DNA of 52,053 nucleotides from the NCBI GenBank assembly GCA_903871545.1, contig CAIQHG010000086.1, forward strand, positions 1 to 52,053. Direction: 5' to 3'. The stretch comes from an uncultured Burkholderiales bacterium (GTDB taxonomy: Bacteria; Pseudomonadota; Gammaproteobacteria; Burkholderiales; Burkholderiaceae_C). The notes under the pieces are model-generated. The model searched no databases, was not told the DNA's origin, and worked only from the letters and a program-made list of their open reading frames with translations. This document shows, in pieces, positions 1 through 9,836 of this stretch; positions within the stretch are counted from its first letter, which is position 1; each line of letters opens with the position of its first letter. The translations under genes were made by a program, and so were the position numbers.

Positions 1-125
1 GTGTGCCTGTGGATGCACGCATAAGCCATGGTGAGGCGCAAGCCATGTCCATGCAGCAGCAGACGAAGCAGGAATATTTGATTGCGAAATCAGATGCCCC
101 GACTACAGCGCCGAAAGGCGTTTAG
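1..125 (+). CDS. C-terminal end of an unidentified protein (5' truncated)
   Basis: One frame is open from the window edge (first full codon at position 3) to a TAG at 123-125. It gives about 40 residues, including the stretch AMSMQQQTKQEYLIAKSD. Base composition is richer in GC than the spacer that follows, which fits coding sequence. The gene starts outside the window and the tail is too short for me to assign a family. It lies upstream of grpE on the same strand, with about 300 bp of AT-rich DNA between, so it is probably a separate transcription unit. Confidence 0.5.
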   Translation, partial: VPVDARISHGEAQAMSMQQQTKQEYLIAKSDAPTTAPKGV

Positions 126-181
126 TCGCGGGTATTTCACACCACCGTCTTTTCACGACATCTTAATTTTTCCTTCTCTTG

Positions 182-209
182 CACCACACCCACACCCACA
201 CCCAAACCC
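182..209. repeat. short CACACC-type tandem repeat in the spacer upstream of grpE
   Basis: A low-complexity tract made of about four imperfect copies of a CACACC/CCCACA unit lies in the spacer between the truncated gene and grpE. The remainder of this spacer (126-427) is AT-rich, has no credible gene, and carries the promoter-like element noted at 366-393. The tract is too short to assign a function and may be a simple slippage-prone microsatellite. Confidence 0.5.
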
Positions 210-365
210 TTAGCACGTGAAAAGAATTTTCTTAGATCTTATTACCTAACGAAAATAGGCTTGATTGCGATTTTTATTAGTTATTTTTAGTTACTAAATA
301 ATTATTAAAGATCCAATAGGACCTCATTTAAAAGAAAAGAATTTAAATTTATTTTTAGTTCAACA

Positions 366-393
366 CTTGAATTTTGAAGGGATGGCTACATTT
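366..393 (+). promoter_or_regulatory. putative sigma-32 heat-shock promoter of grpE
   Basis: CTTGAA at 366-371 matches the sigma-32 -35 core exactly. After a 14-base spacer, CTACATTT at 386-393 matches six of eight positions of the CCCCATtT -10 element. The expected transcription start (about 400) lies roughly 28 bases upstream of the grpE ATG. No CIRCE inverted repeat (HrcA operator) is visible nearby. The assignment rests on motif match and position only. Confidence 0.5.
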
Positions 394-427
394 ACAAAGG
401 TAAGTCTCAATCAATCACGGTTCAACT

Positions 428-1051
428 ATGTCAGAAGCTGAAAACAATAGCAACCCAAGCCAATCCAATCAAGATAATCAAGCCCAACCCGCTCCGCAGC
501 AACAAGCCTCCCAAAACAGCGTTGCAGGATCCAGCAGTGATGCACCTGTTGCCCCCCAACCCGCGGTTGAGGAAATAGATCCTCTTGCAAAGGCGTTGGG
601 CGAGGTGGCAATTTTGCAAGCCAAAGTAGCTGAGCTAAATGATCAATTTCTCAGAGGCCAGGCCGACGTGCAAAACGCTCGCCGTAGAGCCGATGAGGAG
701 GTCTCAAAAGCGCGCAAATACGCAGTCGAGAGCTTCGCGGAAAGCATGCTCCCAGTCACCGACAGTTTAGAGGCTGCGCTATCCATTAAAGAGGCAACGA
801 TCGAACAAATAAGAGAAGGCTCACAAGCCACTCTTAGGCAGCTTAAAAGTGCTTTAGAAAAAAATAAAGTGCTTGAGATCAACCCACAAGCAGGGGTCAA
901 ATTTGATCCCCACCAACACCAAGCCATCAGCGTGGTACCTGCTGAACAAGAGCCCAACACTGTGGTGTCTGTTTTGCAAAAAGGATACCTCATCATGGAC
1001 CGGGTGCTAAGGCCGGCTTTAATCACGGTATCTGGTCCTAAGGCAGGGTAG
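428..1051 (+). CDS. grpE: GrpE, nucleotide exchange factor of the DnaK chaperone
   Basis: GrpE releases ADP from DnaK and so resets the Hsp70 cycle in the cytoplasm. The 207-residue protein has a Q/N/P-rich, probably disordered, N-terminus (about 1-50). A long helical segment with the typical [20 protein letters not shown] stretch follows, then a C-terminal beta domain with the family features [10 protein letters not shown] and [16 protein letters not shown]. It is followed by dnaK after 114 bases and then dnaJ, the classic chaperone order. The ATG at 428 has no strong Shine-Dalgarno sequence, but it follows a heat-shock-like promoter and no better start is evident. The identification is secure. 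Confidence 0.96.
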   Translation: MSEAENNSNPSQSNQDNQAQPAPQQQASQNSVAGSSSDAPVAPQPAVEEIDPLAKALGEVAILQAKVAELNDQFLRGQADVQNARRRADEEVSKARKYAVESFAESMLPVTDSLEAALSIKEATIEQIREGSQATLRQLKSALEKNKVLEINPQAGVKFDPHQHQAISVVPAEQEPNTVVSVLQKGYLIMDRVLRPALITVSGPKAG

Positions 1052-1077
1052 CACTTTTAAATTTATTTTGTGCATGA

Positions 1078-1105
1078 CTTGAATTTTACAAAGTTATCCA
1101 CAGAT
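1078..1105 (+). promoter_or_regulatory. putative sigma-32 promoter of dnaK, overlapped by a perfect DnaA-box sequence
   Basis: CTTGAA at 1078-1083 is an exact -35 match. With a 14-base spacer the -10 region CCACAGAT (1098-1105) matches about five of eight consensus positions. The element shares CTTGAATTTT with the grpE promoter. Positions 1094-1102 read TTATCCACA, the consensus DnaA box, inside the promoter spacer. The dnaK ATG lies about 60 bases downstream. A second promoter here would let dnaK be made in excess over grpE; this is inference. Confidence 0.4.
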
Positions 1106-1165
1106 GCTTAGTAATCGTTTTAACAATTAGTCGCACCACACACGCGACACTCACGGAGAATCAAA

Positions 1166-3130
1166 ATGGGAAAAATGATCGGGATCGACTTAGGCACCAC
1201 GAACTCATGCGTTGCAATCATGGAGGGAAACACTACCAAAGTGATTGAAAATGCTGAGGGCGCTAGAACCACCCCATCCATTATTGCTTACATGGAGGAC
1301 GGTGAGATACTTGTTGGAGCCTCCGCAAAGCGTCAAGCGGTAACTAACCCCCGCAACACCTTATACGCAGTCAAACGTTTAATTGGCCGCAAATTCGAGG
1401 AAAAGGAAGTTCAAAAAGACCTTCATTTGATGCCCTACAAAATCAGCAAAGCTGACAATGGAGACGCCTGGGTTGAGGTGCGCGGGGAAAGATTAGCGCC
1501 TCCTCAAATTAGCGCAGAAGTTCTTCGAAAAATGAAGAAAACTGCTGAAGATTACTTGGGTGAGGAGGTAACTGAGGCCGTGATCACTGTGCCGGCCTAT
1601 TTCAACGACGCACAACGCCAAGCCACTAAGGATGCGGGACGCATCGCTGGTTTAGACGTCAAGCGCATCATCAATGAGCCCACTGCTGCTGCGTTGGCCT
1701 TTGGATTGGATAAAAAAGAAAAAGGCGACCGCAAAATCGCTGTATACGACCTTGGAGGCGGAACCTTTGACGTCTCGATCATTGAAATTGCTGATGTTGA
1801 CGGCGAAAAGCAATTTGAAGTGCTCTCCACCAATGGCGATACTTTCTTAGGGGGAGAAGACTTTGATCAAAGAATTATTGATTTCATCATCGGCGAATTC
1901 AAGAAAGAACAGGGCGTTGACTTGTCAAAAGACGTTCTCGCTTTGCAGCGTTTAAAGGAGGCTGCTGAAAAGGCCAAGATTGAGCTTTCCTCTTCTACCT
2001 CAACTGATTTAAATTTACCCTACATCACCGCGGACGCTTCTGGCCCTAAGCACTTAAACATCAAAATCACTCGCTCTAAGCTTGAGTCTTTAGTAGAGGA
2101 TTTGATCGAGCGAACCATTGCTCCATGCCGTACGGCCATCAAAGATGCTGGAGTGAGTGTGGGAGACATACACGATGTGATTTTGGTTGGCGGTATGACT
2201 CGCATGCCTAAGGTTCAAGAAAAAGTAAAAGAGTTCTTTGGCCAAGAGCCTAGGAAGGACGTCAACCCTGATGAAGCAGTCGCAGTGGGTGCTGCCATCC
2301 AAGGGCAGGTGCTCTCGGGCGACAGAACAGATGTGTTGCTTTTAGACGTAACGCCTTTGTCTCTGGGAATTGAGACTTTGGGCGGTGTCATGACCAAGAT
2401 GATCACTAAAAACACCACCATCCCAACAAAGTTTGCACAAACCTTCTCAACCGCAGATGACAATCAGCCGGCGGTTACGATTAAGGTTTACCAAGGTGAA
2501 CGCGAAATGGCAACCGCCAACAAATCTCTTGGCGAGTTCAACTTGGAGGGAATTCCTCCCTCCCCAAGAGGCACACCTCAAATCGAAGTTGCCTTTGACA
2601 TTGACGCTAACGGTATTTTGCATGTCAGCGCAAAAGACAAAGGTACTGGTAAAGAAAACAAAATCACCATCAAAGCAAACTCCGGTCTGTCTGAGGAAGA
2701 GATTCAAAAGATGGTCAAAGATGCGGAGATCAATGCCGACGAGGACAAAAAGAAGCTTGAGATCATCCAGTCCCGTAACCAAGCCGACTCCGCACTTCAC
2801 AGTGTTAAGAAAAGCTTGACCGAGCACGGCAGCAAAATCGAAGCAGCCGAAAAAAGTAGCATTGAGTCTGCAATCAAATCTTTAGAAGAGGCCTTAAAAG
2901 GTGAAGATAAGGCAGAGATCGACGCTAAAACCGAGGCTCTCATGACCGCAAGTCAAAAGTTGGGAGAGAAAGTTTACGCAGACATGCAGGCCGCTCAAGC
3001 CGCTCAGGCAGCCGGTGCAGGCCCAGGTGCGGGCGCCCCCGGGGCACATGAACAAGGCGGCTCAAGCTCTGCTAACGCGAACGACGATAACGTCGTAGAC
3101 GCTGAGGTCAAGGAGGTCAAAAAGGGCTAA
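1166..3130 (+). CDS. dnaK: DnaK, Hsp70 chaperone
   Basis: This is the ATP-dependent Hsp70 that binds exposed hydrophobic peptides in the cytoplasm and works with DnaJ and GrpE. The nucleotide-binding domain opens with [12 protein letters not shown] near residue 6 and contains [14 protein letters not shown] near residue 193. The substrate-binding domain includes [14 protein letters not shown] and the helical lid. The tail is A/G-rich and ends [12 protein letters not shown], which resembles the acidic EVD-type tail of proteobacterial DnaK. At 654 residues it is slightly longer than E. coli DnaK (638), mostly through the tail. The ATG is preceded by a clear GGAG at 1154. It sits between grpE and dnaJ. 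Confidence 0.98.
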   Translation: MGKMIGIDLGTTNSCVAIMEGNTTKVIENAEGARTTPSIIAYMEDGEILVGASAKRQAVTNPRNTLYAVKRLIGRKFEEKEVQKDLHLMPYKISKADNGDAWVEVRGERLAPPQISAEVLRKMKKTAEDYLGEEVTEAVITVPAYFNDAQRQATKDAGRIAGLDVKRIINEPTAAALAFGLDKKEKGDRKIAVYDLGGGTFDVSIIEIADVDGEKQFEVLSTNGDTFLGGEDFDQRIIDFIIGEFKKEQGVDLSKDVLALQRLKEAAEKAKIELSSSTSTDLNLPYITADASGPKHLNIKITRSKLESLVEDLIERTIAPCRTAIKDAGVSVGDIHDVILVGGMTRMPKVQEKVKEFFGQEPRKDVNPDEAVAVGAAIQGQVLSGDRTDVLLLDVTPLSLGIETLGGVMTKMITKNTTIPTKFAQTFSTADDNQPAVTIKVYQGEREMATANKSLGEFNLEGIPPSPRGTPQIEVAFDIDANGILHVSAKDKGTGKENKITIKANSGLSEEEIQKMVKDAEINADEDKKKLEIIQSRNQADSALHSVKKSLTEHGSKIEAAEKSSIESAIKSLEEALKGEDKAEIDAKTEALMTASQKLGEKVYADMQAAQAAQAAGAGPGAGAPGAHEQGGSSSANANDDNVVDAEVKEVKKG

Positions 3131-3272
3131 AACAGGGTTTATCTCCAAACTCACCCTTCCTAGAGCTTTTAAAACGCATTGATTCTCTTAGAATCACTCC
3201 TCCCCCATCGCCGCGCAGCGTCTAATCCAAGACACTCGCGGCGCTTGTATTCCATAAACAGCACAATGAATC

Positions 3273-4409
3273 ATGGCTAAACGCGATTTTTATGAAATCC
3301 TTGGTGTCCCAAAGACTGCTCCTGATGAAGAAATCAAAAAGTCTTATCGCAAATTAGCGATGAAATTCCACCCTGATCGTAATCAAGGTGATAAATCAGC
3401 AGAGGCAGAGGCGAAATTCAAAGAGGTCAAGGAAGCGTATGAAATGCTATCAGACCCAGAGAAAAGGTCTGCTTACGACCAATTCGGTCACGCAGGCGTG
3501 GACCCAAATATGCGAGGGGGTCCGGGGGCTCAAGGCTTTGGGGGAGGATTTTCCGAGGCATTTGGGGATATTTTTGGCGATATATTTGGCCAGGCTAGGC
3601 GCCAACAAGGCGGTGGACGTCAAGTTTATAGGGGTAACGATTTAAGTTACGCAATGGAGATCAGCCTTGAGGAGGCTGCCCAGGGGAAAGAAACACAAAT
3701 AAAAATACCAAGTTGGAACGCCTGCGATCCCTGCCAAGGCAGTGGAGCAAAGCCTGGAACTTCTGTTAAGACTTGTACCTCTTGCATGGGAAGCGGATCG
3801 GTGCAAATGCGTCAGGGCTTCTTTAGTGTTCAACAAACCTGTCCTCAGTGCCGGGGCAGCGGCAGAATCATTCCCGAGATCTGTCCAACTTGTCATGGTC
3901 AGGGTAAAACCAAAACTCAAAAAACACTTGAGGTCAAAATTCCCTCTGGTATCGACGACGGTATGAGAATCAGGAGCACGGGTAATGGGGAGCCTGGAAC
4001 CAACGGGGGACCGGCGGGGGATCTGTTCATTGAAATTCGACTAAAAAAGCACGATATTTTCGAGCGCGAGGGAGATGATCTGCACTGCGCAATACCCATC
4101 AGCTTTACGACCGCCTCACTAGGGGGGGAGATTAGCGTTCCTACGTTGGAGGGGAAGGCAGCCATTGACTTTCCAGAAGGCACTCAAAGTGGTAAACAAT
4201 TTAGACTTCGAGGTAAGGGCATCAAGGGCGTTCGCTCAAGCTTTCCCGGGGATTTGTATTGCCACATTAACATTGAGACCCCAGTCAAACTAAGTGAACA
4301 CCAGCGTAAATTGATGCGAGAACTTGATGAGTCACTTAAAAAAGGCGGAGCCAAGCACTCTCCCAACGAGGAAGGTTGGACTGACAAATTAAAGGGCTTT
4401 TTTAAGTAA
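3273..4409 (+). CDS. dnaJ: DnaJ, Hsp40 co-chaperone
   Basis: DnaJ delivers clients to DnaK and stimulates its ATPase. The 378-residue protein has all type-I domains in order. The J domain carries HPD at residues 33-35. A Gly/Phe-rich linker (about 80-110) follows. The zinc domain has four CxxCxGxG repeats ([32 protein letters not shown]). The C-terminal client-binding domains end the protein. It follows dnaK by 142 bases. That gap contains a small GATTCT/AGAATC inverted repeat (3181-3195) but no convincing promoter. Length and motifs are typical. Confidence 0.98.
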   Translation: MAKRDFYEILGVPKTAPDEEIKKSYRKLAMKFHPDRNQGDKSAEAEAKFKEVKEAYEMLSDPEKRSAYDQFGHAGVDPNMRGGPGAQGFGGGFSEAFGDIFGDIFGQARRQQGGGRQVYRGNDLSYAMEISLEEAAQGKETQIKIPSWNACDPCQGSGAKPGTSVKTCTSCMGSGSVQMRQGFFSVQQTCPQCRGSGRIIPEICPTCHGQGKTKTQKTLEVKIPSGIDDGMRIRSTGNGEPGTNGGPAGDLFIEIRLKKHDIFEREGDDLHCAIPISFTTASLGGEISVPTLEGKAAIDFPEGTQSGKQFRLRGKGIKGVRSSFPGDLYCHINIETPVKLSEHQRKLMRELDESLKKGGAKHSPNEEGWTDKLKGFFK

Positions 4410-4414
4410 GTGTT

Positions 4415-4486
4415 GGGGCAAAGCAGCCATCCATCAACTGTGCCCCTTTGACTTTTGGCTGCCTAAGCAAAGAGCCGCACTTAGGC
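4415..4486. terminator. nested hairpins between dnaJ and the convergent DUF1854 gene
   Basis: Three inverted repeats occur in the 80-base convergent spacer: GGGGCA/TGCCCC (4415-4420, 4441-4446), GCAGCCA/TGGCTGC (4423-4429, 4456-4462) and GCCTAAG/CTTAGGC (4461-4467, 4480-4486). The first is followed by a short T tract. The arms overlap, so not all can form together. A terminator role for dnaJ, the minus-strand gene, or both is plausible, but the U-tracts are weak. Confidence 0.4.
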
Positions 4487-4492
4487 ACAGAT

Positions 4493-5038
4493 TTAGAAAA
4501 AACGGTCTAAAAGCTTACGGCTGTGGCGGTCTAAATTGGGTAAATCTTTGATCAGATACTGCACTCCGTACTTGTCGCTTACGATTAGGGTTTTGGAGGA
4601 GAGTCTTCTTATGTCCTCCTCTCCTCTTAGTTCGAGCTCTGTGCGCCCCCTGGAGGTCTGAATTGTCCATGTACAGGGCGAAATGAAGCCACTCACACCC
4701 TCTAACTTTAGGATTTCAGGCATAAACTCGCGCTCCCTTATTGCTTGGAGCAAGCACTCCTTTTGTTCTTGGCTTAGTTGATCTAAGTCATCTATCCAAA
4801 CCAGTTCATGTCCCTGAAGACTCAAGATAGAGATCCCTTGGTTGGGAGCCTCAATGGGGAATGCTCTCACAACGATGACCTCTGGCAAATGACTCAAGGA
4901 CTGAAGTTGCTGGGACTCAGTTATTGTTTGATCAGATGAGGCACCAAGCTTTAGCACCCAGCGCCCGAGCGCATTTCTTATAAGTTGAAACTGCATATCA
5001 CCGACTTTTTGTTCTCCTGCGCTATTGAAAGGGGTCAC
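4493..5038 (-). CDS. DUF1854 protein associated with cyanophycin genes
   Basis: The 181-residue soluble-looking protein matches my memory of the DUF1854 family, which in Burkholderiales is encoded beside cyanophycin synthetases and an ABC transporter. It has no signal peptide or membrane segment. The sequence ends LIKDLPNLDRHSRKLLDRFF, a typical family tail. Its GTG start (5036-5038) overlaps the TGA of the upstream transporter gene (GTGA), so the two are translationally coupled and probably act together. The biochemical role is unknown. The tie to cyanophycin rests on gene neighbourhood, both here and as I recall it for the family. Confidence 0.8.
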   Translation of the reverse strand: MTPFNSAGEQKVGDMQFQLIRNALGRWVLKLGASSDQTITESQQLQSLSHLPEVIVVRAFPIEAPNQGISILSLQGHELVWIDDLDQLSQEQKECLLQAIREREFMPEILKLEGVSGFISPCTWTIQTSRGRTELELRGEEDIRRLSSKTLIVSDKYGVQYLIKDLPNLDRHSRKLLDRFF

Positions 5039-7413
5039 CGTGGCTCTCCTTCAGATGCTTTGATTGGTGGGATAGCCTCAAAGACCCCCCTCTCATTTTC
5101 TGCTTGCCTGGCCTGCGCCTCATAAAGTCTCCAATAAGCGCCCTTTTGAGAAAGCAACTCATCGTGCCCGCCAATCTCAACTATCTTACCCGCCTCCATT
5201 ACGACCAGTCTATCGGCTTTGCGCAGGGTGGACAGTCGGTGCGCAATAGCAATGGTAGTCCTGCCCTTGACCAAGTTATCTAACGCTTTTTGTATCTCTT
5301 GTTCTGTCTCCGTGTCAACTGAGGATGTAGCCTCATCCATGATTAATATTTTAGGATTGATCAGCAAAGCTCTCGCTATAGAGATGCGCTGACGCTCTCC
5401 CCCCGATAAGCCCTGACCTCTCTCGCCTACAAGGGAGTTGTATCCTTGGGGCAGGCGAAGGATAAATTCGTGCGCGTGAGCAGCGCGGGCCGCATTCACA
5501 ATTTCTTCTCTGCTCGCACTCGGACGTCCGTAGGCAATGTTTTCAGCAATCGTTCCGAAGAAAAGAAATGGCTCCTGCAATACCAGTCCAATGTGAGACC
5601 TGTACTCTGTAAGCGTAATATCCCGTATATCGATACCGTCTATTTTTATGGACCCCTCAGAGAGGTCGTAAAAGCGGCAAATCAAATTAACCATTGTCGA
5701 CTTACCCGACCCGCTTTGGCCCACTAAGCCAATCATCTCACCTGGACGAATAAGAATGGATAAGTCCTTTATAACGGCTCTATTGCCGTATCTAAAACCT
5801 GCGTGCTCGATTCTGATTTCGCCAGTCACTTCCCCCAAGTGAAGGGGGCGAAGAGGCTCGGGCACGCTAGAGACGTGGTCCAGTATTTCAAATATTCTCT
5901 TGGCCCCGGCAGCCGCCTTTTGGGTATTGGAGACAATTCGACTCATCGAATCTAATCTGTTGTAAAAGCGGCTAATGTAAGCCAAGAATGCTGTTAACAC
6001 CCCCACCGTAATATCGTGATGAGCGACTTGCCAAATCCCAAAAGCCCAAACCACCAACAATCCAACCTCAGTCATGAGTGTGACAGTTGGGGAGAACATG
6101 GACCATAGAAAGTTGATGCGGTCATTCATGTTGAGGTTGTTTCGATTAGCCTCTCTAAAGCGGGAGGTCTCTCGGTCCTCTTGTGCAAAGGCTTTAACGA
6201 CCCTTATGCCGGGTATGGTATCGGCCAAGACATTGGTGAGCTCGGACCAAACACGGTCAATTTTCTCAAACCCGGTCCTCAGCCTGTCCCTCACGACGTG
6301 AATCAACCAGGCAATAAAAGGCAGGGGCACCAAAGTTGCCAATGCCAGCCAAGGGTCGATAGCGACTAAGATGAATGCGGTCATCAAAATCATCAACACG
6401 TCAGTTGAAAAGTCCAATAAGTGAAGAGACAAAAATACGCACAACCTGTCTGTCTCACTACCAATGCGGCTCATTAAGTCCCCCGTGCGTCGTCCCCCGA
6501 AGTACTCAAGTGAGAGTTTGAGTAAATGCTCATAAGCACTTGTCCTCAAGTCAGCCCCGATTCGCTCGGATACCAAGGCTAAGATATAAGTCTTAGCCCA
6601 TCCCAAGCCCCATGCCAAGAGCGCTGATCCAAATAAACCCGCTAAGTAAAGTGATACTTTATCAATATCAATTTGTTGCCCGTTTTGAAACGGAATCAAC
6701 ACATCGTCCATCAACGGCATCGTCAGGTATGGGGGCACAAGCGTAGCCGCAGTAGCGGCAAGCGTTAGTAAAAAGCCGCCTAGTAATTGGCCTTGGTACG
6801 GCTTTGCAAATCTCCAAAGCCTAAAAAGGCTCCAAGAAACCTGTTGTAGCCCCTGTCCTGAGCAAGCGGGGCACTCACCCCTAAAGTCCAAAGGGCCCTG
6901 GCAACTCAAACACGAGGACGTAAGTTCTTGTTCGAGCTGGGTATCCTTTGAGGAGGAGTTTCTCTCATTCAAAGAGATAGAGGTGTCATTCAAGGTTTCA
7001 CAAACTCTGTTGACCACCTCAGAGAACTTGACCCCCTCTTGTTGATATTTGAGGGTATAGCGCCAATGACATAAGCGCTTATTGGCGGCCAACACTTCTA
7101 AATTACCTACCCCGGCAAAGTCAAAATGATTGACCCTAATGTCCAGGTGCAAGTCTAAAAGGTGGGAGATTTCTGGCAAATCCTGCTTGTTTTCAATCGC
7201 AATCAAGCGAGCCTGGGTGCAGATTAAAATGCCAGAGTTAAAATTTAAATTTTCATCCAGGTCAACCTGCATCCAACCTAGAACGTTTTCTGAGGGTAAG
7301 ATGTTCAGCAAAACTAGGGCTTCCCAGTTTTTGGGTAATGAGGTAGGGAAAGAACCTAAAGATTGAGGGATCATTCGAACTTGGTGAATAAGACTAAAAA
7401 GCGAGCGAAACAA
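5035..7413 (-). CDS. ABC exporter-type protein associated with cyanophycin metabolism
   Basis: This is a half-transporter with fused membrane and ATPase domains. Residues 1 to about 150 form an unusual soluble extension. A zinc-ribbon-like CxxC...CxxC pair (CLSC and CPAC) follows near residues 166-183. Then comes a six-helix ABC exporter domain (about 200-500) and the nucleotide-binding domain, with Walker A GQSGSGKST (Lys about 571), signature LSGGERQ and Walker B ILIMDEATS. It overlaps the DUF1854 gene by four bases and is divergent from cphA'. The longest reading starts at TTG 7413; ATG 7374 is an alternative, and neither has a clear Shine-Dalgarno sequence. The substrate is unknown. A homodimer is expected from the architecture. 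Confidence 0.87.
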   Translation of the reverse strand: MFRSLFSLIHQVRMIPQSLGSFPTSLPKNWEALVLLNILPSENVLGWMQVDLDENLNFNSGILICTQARLIAIENKQDLPEISHLLDLHLDIRVNHFDFAGVGNLEVLAANKRLCHWRYTLKYQQEGVKFSEVVNRVCETLNDTSISLNERNSSSKDTQLEQELTSSCLSCQGPLDFRGECPACSGQGLQQVSWSLFRLWRFAKPYQGQLLGGFLLTLAATAATLVPPYLTMPLMDDVLIPFQNGQQIDIDKVSLYLAGLFGSALLAWGLGWAKTYILALVSERIGADLRTSAYEHLLKLSLEYFGGRRTGDLMSRIGSETDRLCVFLSLHLLDFSTDVLMILMTAFILVAIDPWLALATLVPLPFIAWLIHVVRDRLRTGFEKIDRVWSELTNVLADTIPGIRVVKAFAQEDRETSRFREANRNNLNMNDRINFLWSMFSPTVTLMTEVGLLVVWAFGIWQVAHHDITVGVLTAFLAYISRFYNRLDSMSRIVSNTQKAAAGAKRIFEILDHVSSVPEPLRPLHLGEVTGEIRIEHAGFRYGNRAVIKDLSILIRPGEMIGLVGQSGSGKSTMVNLICRFYDLSEGSIKIDGIDIRDITLTEYRSHIGLVLQEPFLFFGTIAENIAYGRPSASREEIVNAARAAHAHEFILRLPQGYNSLVGERGQGLSGGERQRISIARALLINPKILIMDEATSSVDTETEQEIQKALDNLVKGRTTIAIAHRLSTLRKADRLVVMEAGKIVEIGGHDELLSQKGAYWRLYEAQARQAENERGVFEAIPPIKASEGEPR

Positions 7414-7594
7414 GGATTGAATTTTAAGAAAACATGCTTGTTTTTTAAAAGGAGTGTTCTGGCACAGTTTAAATTAAATGCGACCTTACACCCAACTGAT
7501 TTATTGTAGCTACACCGCTGCATAAAACCAGTTCAGGTACTGCGATTTCGATCAATTAACAGCATTTTTCAATCCAAAACAGAAACTTTCATCC

Positions 7595-9820
7595 ATGCAA
7601 TTTAAAGATATTGAATTTTTGCAAATGCGCTACTTGCGCGGACCTAATTTTTGGACCTATAGAGCCGTGATTGAGGCGTGGGTGGACATTGGTGAATTAG
7701 AGCAGTATCCATCAGACAAGATAGTGGGTTTTGCAGAACGTTTAGAGCAGTGGCTTCCTGGTCTGATCGAGCACCGATGCGGGGTGGGTGAGAGGGGTGG
7801 TTTCGTGCAACGCCTTAAGTCTGGCACTTGGGCGGCTCACATCATGGAGCACGTTGCCATTGAGCTCCAAACCTTGGCTGGCATGGCAGTTGGTTTTGGA
7901 AAGGCCAGGGAGACTAGCACCCCAGGCGTCTACAAAGTGGTTGTCCGCACTCGTCAAGAGCAGGTCGGGCGAACTAGCCTAAACGCGGCCAAAGAATTGG
8001 TGATGGCTGCCGTTAATAACTTGCCCTACGATGTGGCCGCGACAGTCAACAAACTTAAGGCCATGGTCGACGATTTGTGCCTTGGGCCGTCCACAGCCTG
8101 TATTGTTGATGCCGCCAGCGATAGAAAGATTCCCAGTATTCGCCTTACAGACGGAAACTTGGTTCAACTCGGCTACGGGGCGTTACAAAGAAGAATTTGG
8201 ACAGCCGAGACAGACCGCACCAGTGCGATTGCTGAGAGTATCTCAAGTGATAAAGATCTGACTAAACAGTTGCTAAGTCAATGCGGTGTACCTATCCCAC
8301 AGGGGCAAATCGTCCACACACCACAGGAGGCCTGGGAGATTGCTCAGTCGATGGGTCTACCCGTGGTTATAAAACCCAAAGACGGCAATCACGGCAGAGG
8401 AGTTGCCTTAGATCTAAACACGGCTGAGGAGATAAAAGCTGCCTTTGCGGTCGCTGAGGTTGAGGGTAGCGAGGTGATGGTTGAGCGCTTCATCAAAGGT
8501 GAGGAGCACAGAGTCTTGGTGGTTGGCAACAAAGTAGTGGCCGTTGCTAAGGGGGAGACTGCCACGATAAAGGGCAACGGCGTAAGCACTGTTGAGGAGC
8601 TCATTGAATCTCAAATCAACAGTGACCCAAGACGTGGAGAGGAGGAGGGGTTTCCCTTGGACACCATTCGTTTATCCGAGCATCTGGCTGCAGTTTTGGA
8701 ATTGCAAAGACAAGGACTGGATGCCAAAAGCGTTCCAGTCAAAGATAGAGTTGTAATTGTTCAGCGAAATGGCAACATGAGCTACGACGTGACGGACTTG
8801 ATACACCCAGAGGTAGAGCAAATTGCCACACTTGCTGCTCGCGTGATTGGACTAGACATCGCCGGTATAGATCTTGTGGTTCAAGATATCTCCAAGCCTT
8901 TGGCCCCCCAAGGAGGCGCAATTGTTGAAGTCAACGCGGGGCCAGGATTACTGATGCATATCAAACCCGCTGTCGGCAAACCCCGTCCAGTTGGGCGGGC
9001 TATTGTGGACCATTTGTTTGCTCACAAGGACAATGGCCGAATCCCACTAGTCGGTATTTTAGGTAGTCAGCAGACCTGCATCCTCTCTAAATTAGTAACT
9101 TGGTTGCTTCACCTGTCCGGACGTCGAACGGGACTCGCCTGCAGCGACGGCTTATTCATGGATCAAAGAAAGGTTCAATCCGTGGATGCAAGAAACTTTG
9201 AACTCTCGCAGAGAATCTTGATCAACAGAGCTTTGGACGCGGCAGTATTTGAGAGCACTGCGCTTCAAATTCTGAGTGAAGGACTTCCCTACGATCGCTG
9301 CCAAGTGGGGGTGCTCACAAACCTTCCAAAAGACCTGGGTTTGAGCGCTCATGATATAAAAACCGATGAACAACTCTTGGCCGTTATTAGGACTCAAATA
9401 GATTTGGTTTTACCAAATGGAGTTGGCGTCATCAATGCAGATGAGAGCAATATCACCGCTTTAGCTGAGCTTTGCGATGGTGAGGTCATCTTTTATGCCC
9501 ACTCCTTATCAAATGAAGTGCTGAAGGAGCATTTAGCTAAAGGCAAGAGAGGCGTTTACTGCAAAGATGGGCACTTGGTCATGGCAAGAGGCGATCAAGA
9601 GACCCTTTTATTCCCAATAGACTTTAAACCCATCGCACGTCTCATTAGGGATGAGGGACTTGAGATGTCTACCCTTTTGGCATCTGTTGCGGCGGGTTGG
9701 GCGCTTGACATTTCGCCACTTCTTATAAGAGCGGGACTGAAAAATTTCGGTCAACAAGATAGTACCTCAGTAAGCTATTTGCCTGTGAAATCTTCGCAGA
9801 ATAAAAAATCAACAAAATAA
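7595..9820 (+). CDS. cphA': CphA', cyanophycin synthetase-like protein with a decayed Mur-ligase domain
   Basis: The 741-residue protein has the cyanophycin synthetase N domain, with GTWAAHIMEH around residue 78-86 as in cyanobacterial CphA. A well-kept ATP-grasp domain follows (VIKPKDGNHGRG, ending IVEVNAGPGLLMH). The C-terminal Mur-ligase-like region is degenerate: the P-loop position reads GSQQTCIL (490-497) where active enzymes have GTNGKTTT. The region is also about 120 residues shorter than in full-length CphA. The protein could add one substrate only, as reported for CphA2 enzymes that join beta-Asp-Arg dipeptides, or could support CphA. It lies 16 bases upstream of cphA and is divergent from the transporter. 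The ATG has no obvious Shine-Dalgarno sequence. Confidence 0.9.
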   Translation: MQFKDIEFLQMRYLRGPNFWTYRAVIEAWVDIGELEQYPSDKIVGFAERLEQWLPGLIEHRCGVGERGGFVQRLKSGTWAAHIMEHVAIELQTLAGMAVGFGKARETSTPGVYKVVVRTRQEQVGRTSLNAAKELVMAAVNNLPYDVAATVNKLKAMVDDLCLGPSTACIVDAASDRKIPSIRLTDGNLVQLGYGALQRRIWTAETDRTSAIAESISSDKDLTKQLLSQCGVPIPQGQIVHTPQEAWEIAQSMGLPVVIKPKDGNHGRGVALDLNTAEEIKAAFAVAEVEGSEVMVERFIKGEEHRVLVVGNKVVAVAKGETATIKGNGVSTVEELIESQINSDPRRGEEEGFPLDTIRLSEHLAAVLELQRQGLDAKSVPVKDRVVIVQRNGNMSYDVTDLIHPEVEQIATLAARVIGLDIAGIDLVVQDISKPLAPQGGAIVEVNAGPGLLMHIKPAVGKPRPVGRAIVDHLFAHKDNGRIPLVGILGSQQTCILSKLVTWLLHLSGRRTGLACSDGLFMDQRKVQSVDARNFELSQRILINRALDAAVFESTALQILSEGLPYDRCQVGVLTNLPKDLGLSAHDIKTDEQLLAVIRTQIDLVLPNGVGVINADESNITALAELCDGEVIFYAHSLSNEVLKEHLAKGKRGVYCKDGHLVMARGDQETLLFPIDFKPIARLIRDEGLEMSTLLASVAAGWALDISPLLIRAGLKNFGQQDSTSVSYLPVKSSQNKKSTK

Positions 9821-9836
9821 TAAGGGTGAATTCCTC

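Noticed and set aside
205..225. TTAGCACG upstream of grpE as a CIRCE (HrcA) operator
   Set aside because: Only part of the left arm matches; the right arm GAGTGCTAA at nine-base spacing is absent.
7455..7500. TGGCAC upstream of cphA' as a sigma-54 promoter
   Set aside because: The -12 GC element is missing at the required spacing (AAATT instead of TTGCW).
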